A DNA stretch of 64,000 nucleotides from Burkholderia ubonensis (GTDB lineage: Bacteria > Pseudomonadota > Gammaproteobacteria > Burkholderiales > Burkholderiaceae), in contig NZ_CADFEB010000011.1 of NCBI RefSeq assembly GCF_902833085.1, positions 62,001 to 126,000 of the forward strand, in the 5' to 3' direction. A model generated the notes under the pieces. That model was not told where the DNA came from, did not search any database, and saw only the letters and a list, made by a program, of their open reading frames with translations. This document shows positions 8,134 to 16,759 of the stretch, one piece after another. Every line of letters starts with the position of its first letter. Within the stretch, counting starts at the first letter, position 1. A program made the position numbers and the translations under genes.

Positions 8134-9414
8134 CTAAACGCCCTGCGCCGGCTCCCGCTTCCCCTCGTCGAGCACGTCGCGCAGCCGCGTGCGATCGCAG
8201 CTGCGCTGCCAGATCGACACGACGACGACCGCGCACGCATTGCTGATCACGCTCGTCAACGCGCGCGCCTCCGACATGAAGCGGTCGATGCCGACCAGCA
8301 GCGCGACGCCCGCGACCGGCAGGTCGGGCACCACCGTCAGCGTCGCGATCAGCGCGACGAGCCCGCTGCCCGACACGCCCGCCGCGCCCTTCGACGTGAT
8401 CAGCATCACCGCGAGCAGCGTCGCGACCTGCGCGGCGGACAGCGGCACGTCGCACGCCTGCGCGATGAACAGCGCGGCGAGCGTCAGGTAGATCGCGGTG
8501 CCGTCGAGATTGAACGAATACCCGGCGGGCAGCACGAGCCCGACCACGCCCTTGTCGCAGCCGAGCGCCTCGAGCTTGACGAGCAGGCGCGGCAGCACCG
8601 GCTCCGTCGACGACGTCGCGAGCACGATCAGCAGCTCCTCGCGCAGATAGCGCAGCAGCCGCCACAGCGAGAAGCCGTGCAGGCGCGCGAGCGGCGCGAG
8701 CACGAGCATCACGAACAGCGCGCACGCGAGATACATCGCGACGATCAGCTTGCCGAGCGAGCCGAGCGAATCGATGCCGAAGCGCCCTACCGCGAACGCG
8801 ATCGCGCCGAACGCGCCGAGCGGCGCGAGCCGCATCACGAGCGCGAGGATGCGGAACAGCACGCGCGCGATGCCCTCGACGAACGCATGCACGATGCCGT
8901 CGCGCCCTTCGGTCGCGGCGAGCGCGAAGCCGAACAGCAGGCCGACCAGCAGCACCGGCAGTACCTCGCCGGCGGCGAACGCGCCGACGAGCGTATCGGG
9001 GATGATCTGCAGCAGGAACGACGCGACGCCCGCAGCCGGCGCGCGTGCCGTGAACGAGGCGAGCGCCGACGCATCGAGATGGCGTACCGCGACATGCAGG
9101 CCGTCGCCCGGCCGCGCGGCGTAGGCGATCGCGAGCCCCACGGCGAGCGCGGCCGCGGTGAGCGCGTAGAACAGCGCGAGCGCCTTGACGATCGTGCGGC
9201 CGATGCGCGCGCCGTCGCCGAGCGCATTGATGCCGGTTACGATCGTGCAGAACACGATCGGCGCGACCATCATCCGCACGAGCGCGACGAACGCATCGCC
9301 GAGCGGCTTGAGTGCGACGCCCGCATGCGGAAACAGGTGCCCGACCGCGACGCCGAGCGCCATCCCGACCAGCACCTGCACGTACAGCAGCCTGAGCGGC
9401 CGCAGCAGCGTCAC
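8134..9414 (-). CDS. Dicarboxylate/amino acid:cation symporter (DctA/GltP family)
   Basis: 426 aa from a GTG at 9414 that overlaps the stop of the LysR gene upstream (GTGA). It is a sodium/proton:dicarboxylate symporter: VALVRMMVAPIVFCTIVTGI (about 43-62), ATSSTEPVLPRLLVKLEALG (serine-rich re-entrant loop), AGYSFNLDGTAIYLTLAALF (substrate/cation site) and MLITSKGAAGVSGSGLVALI are family hallmarks. C4-dicarboxylates are the likely substrate, but glutamate/aspartate cannot be excluded. Coupling to the LysR gene suggests control by that regulator. Confidence 0.92.
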   Translation of the reverse strand: MTLLRPLRLLYVQVLVGMALGVAVGHLFPHAGVALKPLGDAFVALVRMMVAPIVFCTIVTGINALGDGARIGRTIVKALALFYALTAAALAVGLAIAYAARPGDGLHVAVRHLDASALASFTARAPAAGVASFLLQIIPDTLVGAFAAGEVLPVLLVGLLFGFALAATEGRDGIVHAFVEGIARVLFRILALVMRLAPLGAFGAIAFAVGRFGIDSLGSLGKLIVAMYLACALFVMLVLAPLARLHGFSLWRLLRYLREELLIVLATSSTEPVLPRLLVKLEALGCDKGVVGLVLPAGYSFNLDGTAIYLTLAALFIAQACDVPLSAAQVATLLAVMLITSKGAAGVSGSGLVALIATLTVVPDLPVAGVALLVGIDRFMSEARALTSVISNACAVVVVSIWQRSCDRTRLRDVLDEGKREPAQGV

Positions 9415-10343
9415 GCGTGATCCCCCGCCGCGCGCTTGCGCCGCGCGGCCGGCTTGCGGTCCTCGAGCACGTGCTGGAGGAATTCCTGCGCGGCCGGCGT
9501 CAGCGTGCGGCCGCGCCGCCGCACGATGCCGACGCGCCGCGTGACGACCGGCTCGACGAGCGGCACGCTCGTCAGGATCGGATGCGTCGGCAGCGGCATC
9601 GCCATCGACGGCACCGCCGCGACGCCGAGGCCCGCCTCGACGAGCCCGAGCATCGTCGTCACGTGCCGCGTCTCGCAGACGCTCGGCGCGCGCGGCGCGA
9701 TGCCCGCCAGCGCCTGGTCGAGCAGCAGCCGGTTGCCGGAGGTCTTGTCGACCGACACGTAGTCGTATTCGTACAGCTCGCGCCACGTCACGCGCTTCTT
9801 CGCGGCGAGCGGATGGTCGCGCCGGCACGCGGCGACGAAGCGCTCCTCGAGCAGCGTCGTGAACTCGACGTCCGCCTCCTGGCTGCCCATGAAGCCGACG
9901 CCGAAATCGGCCTCGCCGCTCACCACCGCGTCGAGCACCTCGTTCGCGCTCGCGTCGATCAGCTTGATGCGGATCTTCGGATAGCGGGTGCGGAAACGCG
10001 CGATCGTGTTCGGCAGGAAGTAATACGCGACCGACGGCACGCACGCGATCGTCACGTGCCCGAGCCGGCTCGACGACACGTCGCGGATGCCGAGCAGCGC
10101 GGCGTCGAGATCGTCGAGCACCTGCTCGGCGCTCGGCGCGAACACGCGCCCGACCGTCGTCAGCGAGACGCTGCGCGTCGTGCGCTCGAACAGCCGCGCG
10201 CCGAGCGCCTCCTCGAGCTTCTCGATGCGCCGGCTCAATGCCGGCTGCGAAATGTTGATGGCGTCCGCCGCCTTGCGGAAGCTGCCGAGCTGAACCACCG
10301 CCCGGAAAGCCTGCAAGTCGGCAAGATCGAAGTTGATGCCCAC
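9411..10343 (-). CDS. LysR-family transcriptional regulator
   Basis: 310 aa from the GTG at 10343 (GINFDLADLQAFRAV follows directly, the normal LysR N-terminus). An upstream in-frame ATG at 10472 would add 43 residues with no LysR similarity. The helix-turn-helix is GSFRKAADAINISQPALSRR. The effector domain resembles regulators of aromatic/dicarboxylate catabolism. It overlaps the DctA-type gene by 4 nt, which is unusual because LysR genes are normally divergent from their targets; here regulator and transporter form one operon. Confidence 0.88.
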   Translation of the reverse strand: MGINFDLADLQAFRAVVQLGSFRKAADAINISQPALSRRIEKLEEALGARLFERTTRSVSLTTVGRVFAPSAEQVLDDLDAALLGIRDVSSSRLGHVTIACVPSVAYYFLPNTIARFRTRYPKIRIKLIDASANEVLDAVVSGEADFGVGFMGSQEADVEFTTLLEERFVAACRRDHPLAAKKRVTWRELYEYDYVSVDKTSGNRLLLDQALAGIAPRAPSVCETRHVTTMLGLVEAGLGVAAVPSMAMPLPTHPILTSVPLVEPVVTRRVGIVRRRGRTLTPAAQEFLQHVLEDRKPAARRKRAAGDHA

Positions 10344-10491
10344 GCGCTGCCCGTATGCTGGTCTGAATGCCGCTTGGTGCGGCCAGGTGCGGCTATTCTG
10401 GGGCCTGTGCGCGGGCGCTGCAAATGCGCGCGCCGGATCGCGCGGGCTCATCCGCGATCCGGCGCGATGCAAGCTGACGAAACGATTACAG

Positions 10492-10510
10492 AAAAAACGC
10501 GACGACGCGT
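10492..10510 (-). terminator. Rho-independent terminator of the aldo/keto reductase gene
   Basis: On the minus strand a short ACGCG-TCGT-CGCGT hairpin is followed directly by a run of T residues (10497-10492). It begins 6 nt after the stop codon of the gene at 10516-11463. Confidence 0.6.
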
Positions 10511-10515
10511 GTCGG

Positions 10516-11463
10516 TCAGTACGCGCTGGCCTCGTCGAGCCGCTTCACGTCGTCCGCGTCGAGCGCGAGCCGGATCGCCGCGCCGAGATCGTGCAGCTGC
10601 TCGAGCGACGTCGCGCTCGCGATCGGCGCGGTGATGCTCGGCCGCGCGATCTGCCACGCGAGCGCGACGGCCGTCGGCGTTGCGCGGTGCTTGTCCGCGA
10701 CCGCATCGAGCGCGGCGAGAATCCGCAGCCCGCGCGCATCGAGATAGCGCGCGACGTGCTCGCCGCGCGTGCTCTTCGTCAGGTCGTCGGTCGACCGGTA
10801 CTTGCCGGACAGGAAGCCGCTCGCGAGCGCGTAGTAATTGATGACGCCGAGCTTCAGCTCCGTTGCCGCCGGCTCGATGTCGCGTTCGTATTCGGCGCGA
10901 TCGTAGAGGTTGTATTCGGGCTGCACGACCTGATACTCAGGCAGGCCGTCGCGGCGGCTGATCGCGGCGGCCTCGCGCAGGCGCGCGCCGCTGATGTTCG
11001 ATGCGCCGATGATCCGGACCTTGCCTGCATCGACCAGCGTCCGGTAAGCGCCGAGCGTTTCCTCGAGCGGCGCGGAATCCGGGAGGTCCGCGTGCGAGAA
11101 ATAAAGATCGATGTAATCGGTCTGCAGGCGGCGCAGCGACTCGTCGGCCGCCTTCAGGATGTTGTCGCGCGACAGGCCCGCGCGCGCTTCGAGCAGGCCG
11201 ACCTTGGTCGAGATCACGACGTCGTCGCGCCGGCCGCGGCGCTTCAGCCACTTGCCGATGATCGTCTCCGATTCGCCGCCGCGGTTGCCGGGCGCCCACG
11301 CCGAATAGATGTCGGCCGTGTCGATGAAGTTGATTCCGTGATCGGCCAGCGCGTCGAGCAGCGAGAACGACGTGGCTTCGTCGGCCGTCCAGCCGAACAC
11401 GTTGCCGCCGAACACGAGCGGCGAGACCTGGATCGAAGACGTGCCGAGCGAACGCAATGCCAT
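10516..11463 (-). CDS. Aldo/keto reductase
   Basis: 315 aa, (beta/alpha)8 NADPH-dependent oxidoreductase. MALRSLGTSSIQVSPLVFGGN is the family start; the catalytic tetrad is visible as Asp/Tyr in FIDTADIYSAW (about 45-55), Lys in VVISTKVG and His in YFSHAD. The start ATG at 11463 has GGGGG 6-7 nt upstream. It resembles general-stress YajO/YhdN-like reductases; the substrate cannot be told. It is a single-gene unit with its own terminator. Confidence 0.9.
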   Translation of the reverse strand: MALRSLGTSSIQVSPLVFGGNVFGWTADEATSFSLLDALADHGINFIDTADIYSAWAPGNRGGESETIIGKWLKRRGRRDDVVISTKVGLLEARAGLSRDNILKAADESLRRLQTDYIDLYFSHADLPDSAPLEETLGAYRTLVDAGKVRIIGASNISGARLREAAAISRRDGLPEYQVVQPEYNLYDRAEYERDIEPAATELKLGVINYYALASGFLSGKYRSTDDLTKSTRGEHVARYLDARGLRILAALDAVADKHRATPTAVALAWQIARPSITAPIASATSLEQLHDLGAAIRLALDADDVKRLDEASAY

Positions 11464-11651
11464 GATGAGCCCCCTTGAATACGTGTCGAGAAACCTCGCG
11501 GCGCGCTCCGCCGCGATCGGAGCGGTCATGCTAGTGGACGCGCGGCACAGGCTCCAAGCGAATTCGCGCAATAAGGTATGCATGTTTCGCGCAAAGCGCA
11601 TCGCGGCATGACGAACCGATTACAATCGCGGCCACTGTTGCACCAACTGCC

Positions 11652-12275
11652 ATGAGCTACCAACTGATCGCGTTCGACTTCGACGGCACGCTCGCCGACT
11701 CGTTCGACTGCTTCCTCGCGGCGCTGTCGCAAGCGTCGCGCCTGCACGGCTTTCGCGACGTCGACGACACGCTCGTCGCCACGCTGCGCGGCCTGTCCGC
11801 GCGCGACATCATCCGCGCGCTCGAGGTGCCGCCGTGGAAAGTGCCGCGCGTGACGCTCGACATGCGCCGGCTGATGCAGCAACGCATCGCCGACGTGACG
11901 CTGTTTCCGGGCGTCGCCGAAACCTTCGACGCGCTCGCGGCGCGCGGCGTGCGGATCGCGATCGCGACATCGAACAGCGAGGCGGTCGTGCGCGACCGGC
12001 TCGGCGCGCAGGCGTGCCGTCACGTCGGGCACTTCGCGTGCGGCATTCCGCTGTTCGGCAAGTCGCGCCGGCTGCGCGCGCTCGCGCGCGACGCGGGGCT
12101 GCGTACCAACGACGTGCTGTACGTCGGCGACGAGATCCGCGACGCGGACGCGGCGCGCCGCGCGAACGTCGCGTTCCAGGGCGTCGCATGGGGCTACACC
12201 GCGCCCGACACGTTGCAGAAGCATTGCGCGACGCCGCTGCTGACCCGCTTCGACGCGCTGCTCGACGTCGTGTAA
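11652..12275 (+). CDS. HAD-superfamily phosphatase (Gph/PGP-like)
   Basis: 207 aa. All four HAD motifs can be read: DFDGT with nucleophile Asp9 and Asp11, IATSNS (about residue 101), the Lys in FGKSRRL, and YVGDEIRD as acidic motif IV. The cap inserted after motif I is small and helical, as in phosphoglycolate-phosphatase-like enzymes. The substrate is not predictable. It is monocistronic and divergent from the aldo/keto reductase. Confidence 0.88.
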   Translation: MSYQLIAFDFDGTLADSFDCFLAALSQASRLHGFRDVDDTLVATLRGLSARDIIRALEVPPWKVPRVTLDMRRLMQQRIADVTLFPGVAETFDALAARGVRIAIATSNSEAVVRDRLGAQACRHVGHFACGIPLFGKSRRLRALARDAGLRTNDVLYVGDEIRDADAARRANVAFQGVAWGYTAPDTLQKHCATPLLTRFDALLDVV

Positions 12276-12497
12276 CCGGCGCGCGTCCATTCGTCTTACC
12301 AACCGTTACACAAGCGACAGCACGGTTTCACCTACGGGCAAACCCCTCTCCTAGAATCATTCGGGCCGGGACTCGCTTCGACCGGCGCCGCGGCAGAGCG
12401 GCGGTCCAACCCGGCCCGGGCACGCGCCCGGTCTCTCGCACAGCTACGGATCACACTATCCGTCCCTCAACTCGAGCCCCGATTGAAAGGAGGTCCC

Positions 12498-13094
12498 ATG
12501 AACCGTTTTCCGAACGCTTCGCGCCTTGCGCTGTCTGCCGCCGGTCTGCTTCTCGTCGCCGTGACGGCGACCGCGCAAACCGCCCAACCGGCTCAACCCG
12601 GCCAGCCGGCCGAACCGGCACAAACCGCGCCGTCGGCCGGCGCGCCGCGGCTCCACGAAGCCGACCAGTCGTTCATCAACGACGGCACGAAAACCGTCTC
12701 GACGCAACGCGGCGCGGCGCGAATCGCCGACTCCCGCTCGTCGGACAGCCAGGTCAAGGCATTCGCGCAGCGCGTGAGCGCCGACGATGAAAAGATCATC
12801 CAGGCCATGCGCGCCGCGAGCCCGCGCGGCGTCGACGTGCCGCACAACGATCCGGACACGGCCGTGCTCGACAGCATCAAGACCCTGCGCGGCGCGGAGT
12901 TCGACAAGGCCTATATCGAGCAGGTTGCGCTCGCCGGCCAGCAGAAGGCGATCTCGGCGTTCCAGGCTGAAATCGCGGCGGGCCGCGACACGAAGCTGAA
13001 GGAAGTCGCGCGCCAGGCGCTGCCGATCCTGCAGGCGCATTACGCCGACGCACAGAAGCTCGCGCAGCGTCATCACCTCGCATCGGCGCAGTAA
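12498..13094 (+). CDS. Exported DUF4142 protein
   Basis: 198 aa, start ATG at 12498 after a strong AAAGGAGG site (12486-12493). An N-terminal signal peptide (hydrophobic LALSAAGLLLVAVTATAQ) is followed by a low-complexity Gln-Pro-Ala stretch (TAQPAQPGQPAEPAQ), then a helical ferritin-like DUF4142 domain (ADQSFINDGTKTVSTQRGAAR onward). DUF4142 proteins are exported, of unknown function and often stress-induced. No neighbouring gene is cotranscribed. Confidence 0.88.
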   Translation: MNRFPNASRLALSAAGLLLVAVTATAQTAQPAQPGQPAEPAQTAPSAGAPRLHEADQSFINDGTKTVSTQRGAARIADSRSSDSQVKAFAQRVSADDEKIIQAMRAASPRGVDVPHNDPDTAVLDSIKTLRGAEFDKAYIEQVALAGQQKAISAFQAEIAAGRDTKLKEVARQALPILQAHYADAQKLAQRHHLASAQ

Positions 13095-13185
13095 CGCGCC
13101 CGGCATGCCGCGCGCGGCGCGGCTGCCTGCTTCCCGCTGTCTTGCCGCCGCCGGCCCCCTCTCCCGGCGGCGGCCCCGCCGCCCG

Positions 13186-13785
13186 CTACCGCGCGAGCCG
13201 CTCCCGCAGCCGCGCCTTCACGTCGGGCCATTCGTCGTCGATGATGCTGAAGCGCACCGAGTTGCGTTTGCGGCCGTCCGGCATGATCCGCTCGTGACGC
13301 ACGATCCCCTCCTGTTTCGCGCCGAGCCGCAGGATCGCCGCGCGCGATTTCTCGTTGAGCTCGTCCGTCGTGAACTGCACGCGCACGCACCGCAGCGTCT
13401 CGAACGCATACGTGAGCAGCAGCCATTTCGCCTCGGTGTTCACGCGCGAGCGCTGCACCGATTCGCCGAGCCACGTGTGGCCGATTTCGAGCTTGCGGTT
13501 CTTGCGGTCGATCTTCCAGAAGCGCGTGCTGCCGACGACCCGGCCGGTCGCGCGCTCGACGATCGCGAACGGCATCACGGTGCCCTCCGCGCGCCCCTGC
13601 AACGCAGCCGCGAGATACGCGTCGATCGTGTCGGGCCCCGGCACGACGGTGACCCGCAGGTTCCATAGCTGCCCGTCGGCGGCGGCCGCCAGCAGCGCCT
13701 GCGCATGCGATGCGTTGAGCGGCTGCAATTCGACGTGTTCGCCGGTGAGGGTCGGCTGTGCGGGCAGGACGGGCGAAGCGGTCAT
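13186..13785 (-). CDS. GNAT-family N-acetyltransferase (RimJ/RimL-like)
   Basis: 199 aa. The acetyl-CoA binding core runs from VGSTRFWKIDRKNRKLEIGH through the Q/R..G segment to EKSRAAILRLGAKQEG (about residues 143-158), the motif A/B pattern of RimJ/RimL-type N-acetyltransferases. Such enzymes acetylate protein N-termini or small amines; the target is unknown. It lies between the DUF4142 gene (convergent) and lysR (same strand, 48 nt upstream). Confidence 0.88.
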   Translation of the reverse strand: MTASPVLPAQPTLTGEHVELQPLNASHAQALLAAAADGQLWNLRVTVVPGPDTIDAYLAAALQGRAEGTVMPFAIVERATGRVVGSTRFWKIDRKNRKLEIGHTWLGESVQRSRVNTEAKWLLLTYAFETLRCVRVQFTTDELNEKSRAAILRLGAKQEGIVRHERIMPDGRKRNSVRFSIIDDEWPDVKARLRERLAR

Positions 13786-13832
13786 GAGACTTCCCGGGTC
13801 GGGTTACAGAGGGAAACGGCGCGAAACGTCGA

Positions 13833-14768
13833 TCATACGGCCGCGCGCCGGCCGAGATGCGCGGCGAGCCGGCCGCGGATCGCATCCGCCTCGTCGCGCA
13901 GCGCGCCGGTGAACGCATCGACGAGCAGGCTTTTCGGCCGGTGCTCGGGCACGATCACGCTGACCCGGTAGGGGAACGAGCGCGCGAGCGGCCGGATCTG
14001 CAGGTCGCGCCCCGCGAAATCGAGCGCGGTCAGCGGATTGACGATCGCCGCGCCGAGCCCCTGCCGCACGAACGCGCACACCGACACGGCCGACGGCGTC
14101 TCGACGACCGAGCGCGGCGCGACGCCGAGCTGCGCGAACGCTTCGTCGATCATGATCCGGTACGGGTCGTTCAGCGACAGGCTGACGAACGGGCGATCCG
14201 CGAGATCCGCGAGCTCGATCGTCCCCTTCGCGAGCAGCGGATGGCCGTCCGGCAGCACGCACACCTCGTCGGCCTCGAACAGCGGCGTGAGCACGGTGCC
14301 GGCCGGCGCGACGTCGTGCTCGGTGAGGCCGAGGTCGTAGCGCTGCGCGGTGAGCCACTCCTCGAGCACCGGCGACTCCTGCGTCGCGACCGACACGCTG
14401 ACGCCCGCATGCGCCGCATGAAAGCGCCGGCACGCGCCCGGCAGGATCGCGTGCGAGAACGCAGGCAGCGCGATCACCGACAGCTGGCCGTCGCGAAACT
14501 CGCGGAGCCGCGCGGCCGTCGCCGCGACGCGCTCCAGCCCCACATACGCGAGCCGCACGTCGTCGAACAGCGTGAGCGCGGCCATCGTCGGCCGCAGTCG
14601 CCCGTGCGCGCGCTCGAACAGCGCGAAGCCGACGATCTGCTCCATCCGCGCGAGCTCGCGGCTGATCGTCGGCTGCGACGTGTAGAGCATCTCGGCCGCG
14701 CGGGTCGCGCTGCCGGTGACCATCAGCGCGCGGAACACCTCGATGTGGCGATGCGTGAGCGTAGCCAT
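13833..14768 (-). CDS. lysR: LysR, regulator of lysA
   Basis: 311 aa. HTH: TGSATRAAEMLYTSQPTISR. Segments LARMEQIVGFALFERAHGRL, QESPVLEEWLTAQRYDLGLTE and AASVCA-like PSAVSVCAFVRQGLGAAIVN follow the order of the enteric LysR protein, which activates diaminopimelate decarboxylase. The gene is divergent from lysA with 103 nt between them, the classical lysR-lysA arrangement. The ATG at 14768 is used; an upstream in-frame ATG at 14798 would add 10 residues. Confidence 0.9.
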   Translation of the reverse strand: MATLTHRHIEVFRALMVTGSATRAAEMLYTSQPTISRELARMEQIVGFALFERAHGRLRPTMAALTLFDDVRLAYVGLERVAATAARLREFRDGQLSVIALPAFSHAILPGACRRFHAAHAGVSVSVATQESPVLEEWLTAQRYDLGLTEHDVAPAGTVLTPLFEADEVCVLPDGHPLLAKGTIELADLADRPFVSLSLNDPYRIMIDEAFAQLGVAPRSVVETPSAVSVCAFVRQGLGAAIVNPLTALDFAGRDLQIRPLARSFPYRVSVIVPEHRPKSLLVDAFTGALRDEADAIRGRLAAHLGRRAAV

Positions 14769-14871
14769 ATATATCCAGAATGAATCGAATTTCGGCAAAA
14801 CGGCATTTTACTGGATGACCGTTCAGGTGCATCATGCCCTCTATCCGTTCATTCGACCCGCTTCATTCGTC

Positions 14872-16110
14872 ATGTCCCTCGATTCCCGCCAGCTCGCGAC
14901 ACTCGCGCAACAATACGGCACCCCGCTGTGGGTCTACGACGCCGACGTCATCCGCGACCGCATCGCGCAGCTGCGCCGGTTCGACGTGATCCGCTACGCG
15001 CAGAAAGCCTGCTCGAACGTCCACATCCTGAAGCTGATGCGCGACGAAGGCGTGCTCGTCGACGCCGTGTCGCTCGGCGAGATCGAGCGCAGCCTCGCGG
15101 CGGGGTTCCAGCCTGACGGCGACCCCGAAGGCGTCGTGTTCACGGCCGACCTGATCGACCGCCCGACGCTCGCGGCGGTGCTCAAGCACGGCGTGACCGT
15201 CAACGCGGGCTCGCTCGACATGCTCGCGCGCATCGGCGAGCATGCGCCCGGCCACCGCGTGTGGCTGCGCATCAACCCGGGCTTCGGCCACGGCCACAGC
15301 AACAAGACCAACACCGGCGGCCCGCAGAGCAAGCACGGCATCTGGATCGGCGACGTGCCGCGCGCGATCGAGATCGTGCGCCAGTACGGGCTGAAGCTCG
15401 TCGGCATCCACATGCACATCGGCTCGGGCGTCGACTACGGCCACCTGTCGCAGGTGTGCGACGCGATGGTCGACCTCGTCACGTCGCTCGGCCACGACAT
15501 CGACGCGATCTCGGCGGGCGGCGGCCTGTCGATCCCGTACCGCGACGGCGAGCCGCGCGTCGACGTCGATCACTACTTCAGCCAGTGGGACGCCGCGCGC
15601 AAGCGGATCGAGCAGCATCTCGGCCACCCGGTGCGCATCGAGATCGAGCCGGGCCGCTTCCTCGTCGCCGAATCCGGCACGCTCGTCGCCGAAGTGCAGT
15701 CGGTCAACCGCCGGCCGAAGCACGACTTCGTGCTGATCGACGCGGGCTTCAACGACCTGATGCGCCCGGCGATGTACGGCAGCTATCACTGCATCACCGT
15801 GCACGCGCCCGACGGCGCGACGCCGGAAGGCCGGCCGCAAGCGCACGTCGCGATCGCGGGGCCGCTGTGCGAATCCGGCGACGTGTTCACGCAGGACGCG
15901 GGCGGCGTGGTCACGCACCGTCATCTGCCGCAGCCGCAGATCGGCGACCTGCTGTTCCTGCACGACGCGGGCGCATACGGCTCGTCGATGTCGTCGAACT
16001 ACAACAGCCGGCCGCTCGCGCCGGAAGTGCTCGTCGATCGCGGCGCGCCGCGCCTGATCCGGCGCCGGCAGACGATCGCCGAACTGCTCGCGCTGGAGCT
16101 GGACGCGTAA
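14872..16110 (+). CDS. lysA: Diaminopimelate decarboxylase LysA
   Basis: 412 aa. The PLP lysine lies in VIRYAQKACSNVHIL (about residue 44). GFGHGHSNKTNTGG, HMHIGSG, the glycine-rich AISAGGGLSIPY, EIEPGRFLVAESG and GPLCESGDVF are fold-type III decarboxylase motifs. It performs the last step of lysine synthesis. It starts MSLDSRQLATLAQQYG and ends RRRQTIAELLALELDA, closely resembling the enteric LysA. It is divergent from lysR, so control by LysR and DAP/lysine is likely. Confidence 0.95.
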   Translation: MSLDSRQLATLAQQYGTPLWVYDADVIRDRIAQLRRFDVIRYAQKACSNVHILKLMRDEGVLVDAVSLGEIERSLAAGFQPDGDPEGVVFTADLIDRPTLAAVLKHGVTVNAGSLDMLARIGEHAPGHRVWLRINPGFGHGHSNKTNTGGPQSKHGIWIGDVPRAIEIVRQYGLKLVGIHMHIGSGVDYGHLSQVCDAMVDLVTSLGHDIDAISAGGGLSIPYRDGEPRVDVDHYFSQWDAARKRIEQHLGHPVRIEIEPGRFLVAESGTLVAEVQSVNRRPKHDFVLIDAGFNDLMRPAMYGSYHCITVHAPDGATPEGRPQAHVAIAGPLCESGDVFTQDAGGVVTHRHLPQPQIGDLLFLHDAGAYGSSMSSNYNSRPLAPEVLVDRGAPRLIRRRQTIAELLALELDA

Positions 16111-16148
16111 GCGGGTCGCTCCATCTCGTTTCAAGATCGCATCGCAAT

Positions 16149-16188
16149 GGCCGCCGCACGCATGCGGCGGCCGGTTTCTCCTCCCTTT
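16149..16188 (+). terminator. Rho-independent terminator of lysA
   Basis: A perfect 10-bp inverted repeat (GGCCGCCGCA, loop CGCA, TGCGGCGGCC at 16149-16172) is followed by a pyrimidine-rich tract ending TCCCTTT. It lies 38 nt after the lysA stop. The rest of the gap up to 16437 shows no convincing gene or repeat. Confidence 0.75.
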
Positions 16189-16437
16189 ATCGCGTTCGAC
16201 CGCGCGGTAACCGATCAGCGCAATTGATCGCACTCCTCTTCATTTCATTTCGGGATTTCCGCTGCGCACGTGCATCGCGGCCCATCCACGCCAACCGCGC
16301 ATCCGGCACGACGCCATAGGCCGTTCGTCACGCCGCGGTCCATGACGACTGCCGCATTGTCCGCGCGACGCGCGCCACGCACAGTGCGACCACGGGTCCG
16401 CGCACGACGCGCGACACCCGGTCAACGGAATCCCGTC

Positions 16438-16758
16438 ATGAAACAGTTCGTCCGCGTCATCTCCGTGCGCCGCGACCGCGCGGCCAAGCGCGCGCATCCC
16501 GACGCGCCGCGCTGCGTGATCGACTTCGTGCCGTCCACCGACGTCGCGTTCCCCGTGCCGCGGCCGCTGCAATACAGCGCGCACCACGACGGCCACGCCG
16601 CCACGCAGGTCGCGGTGTTCGAGGTCGACCGCACGCGGCTGCGCCGGACGCGCGTCGCGCCGGCCGCCTGCCTGCGCCATCCGGGCGCGGATGCCGGCGA
16701 GCGGGTCGCGATCCACGCATTCACGGTCGACGTGCCGGCCCCGGGCGGAGCGCAATGA
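16438..16758 (+). CDS. Hypothetical protein, first gene of a membrane-protein cluster
   Basis: 106 aa, not recognised. It is basic and has no signal peptide or membrane segment; it contains repeated Arg-rich stretches (VRRDRAAKRAHPDAPR, EVDRTRLRRTRVAP). The ATG at 16438 follows GGTCAACGGAA. The stop is 1 nt before the start of the next gene, which supports a real coding frame and cotranscription with the two membrane proteins. No function can be assigned. Confidence 0.55.
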   Translation: MKQFVRVISVRRDRAAKRAHPDAPRCVIDFVPSTDVAFPVPRPLQYSAHHDGHAATQVAVFEVDRTRLRRTRVAPAACLRHPGADAGERVAIHAFTVDVPAPGGAQ

Positions 16759-16759
16759 A

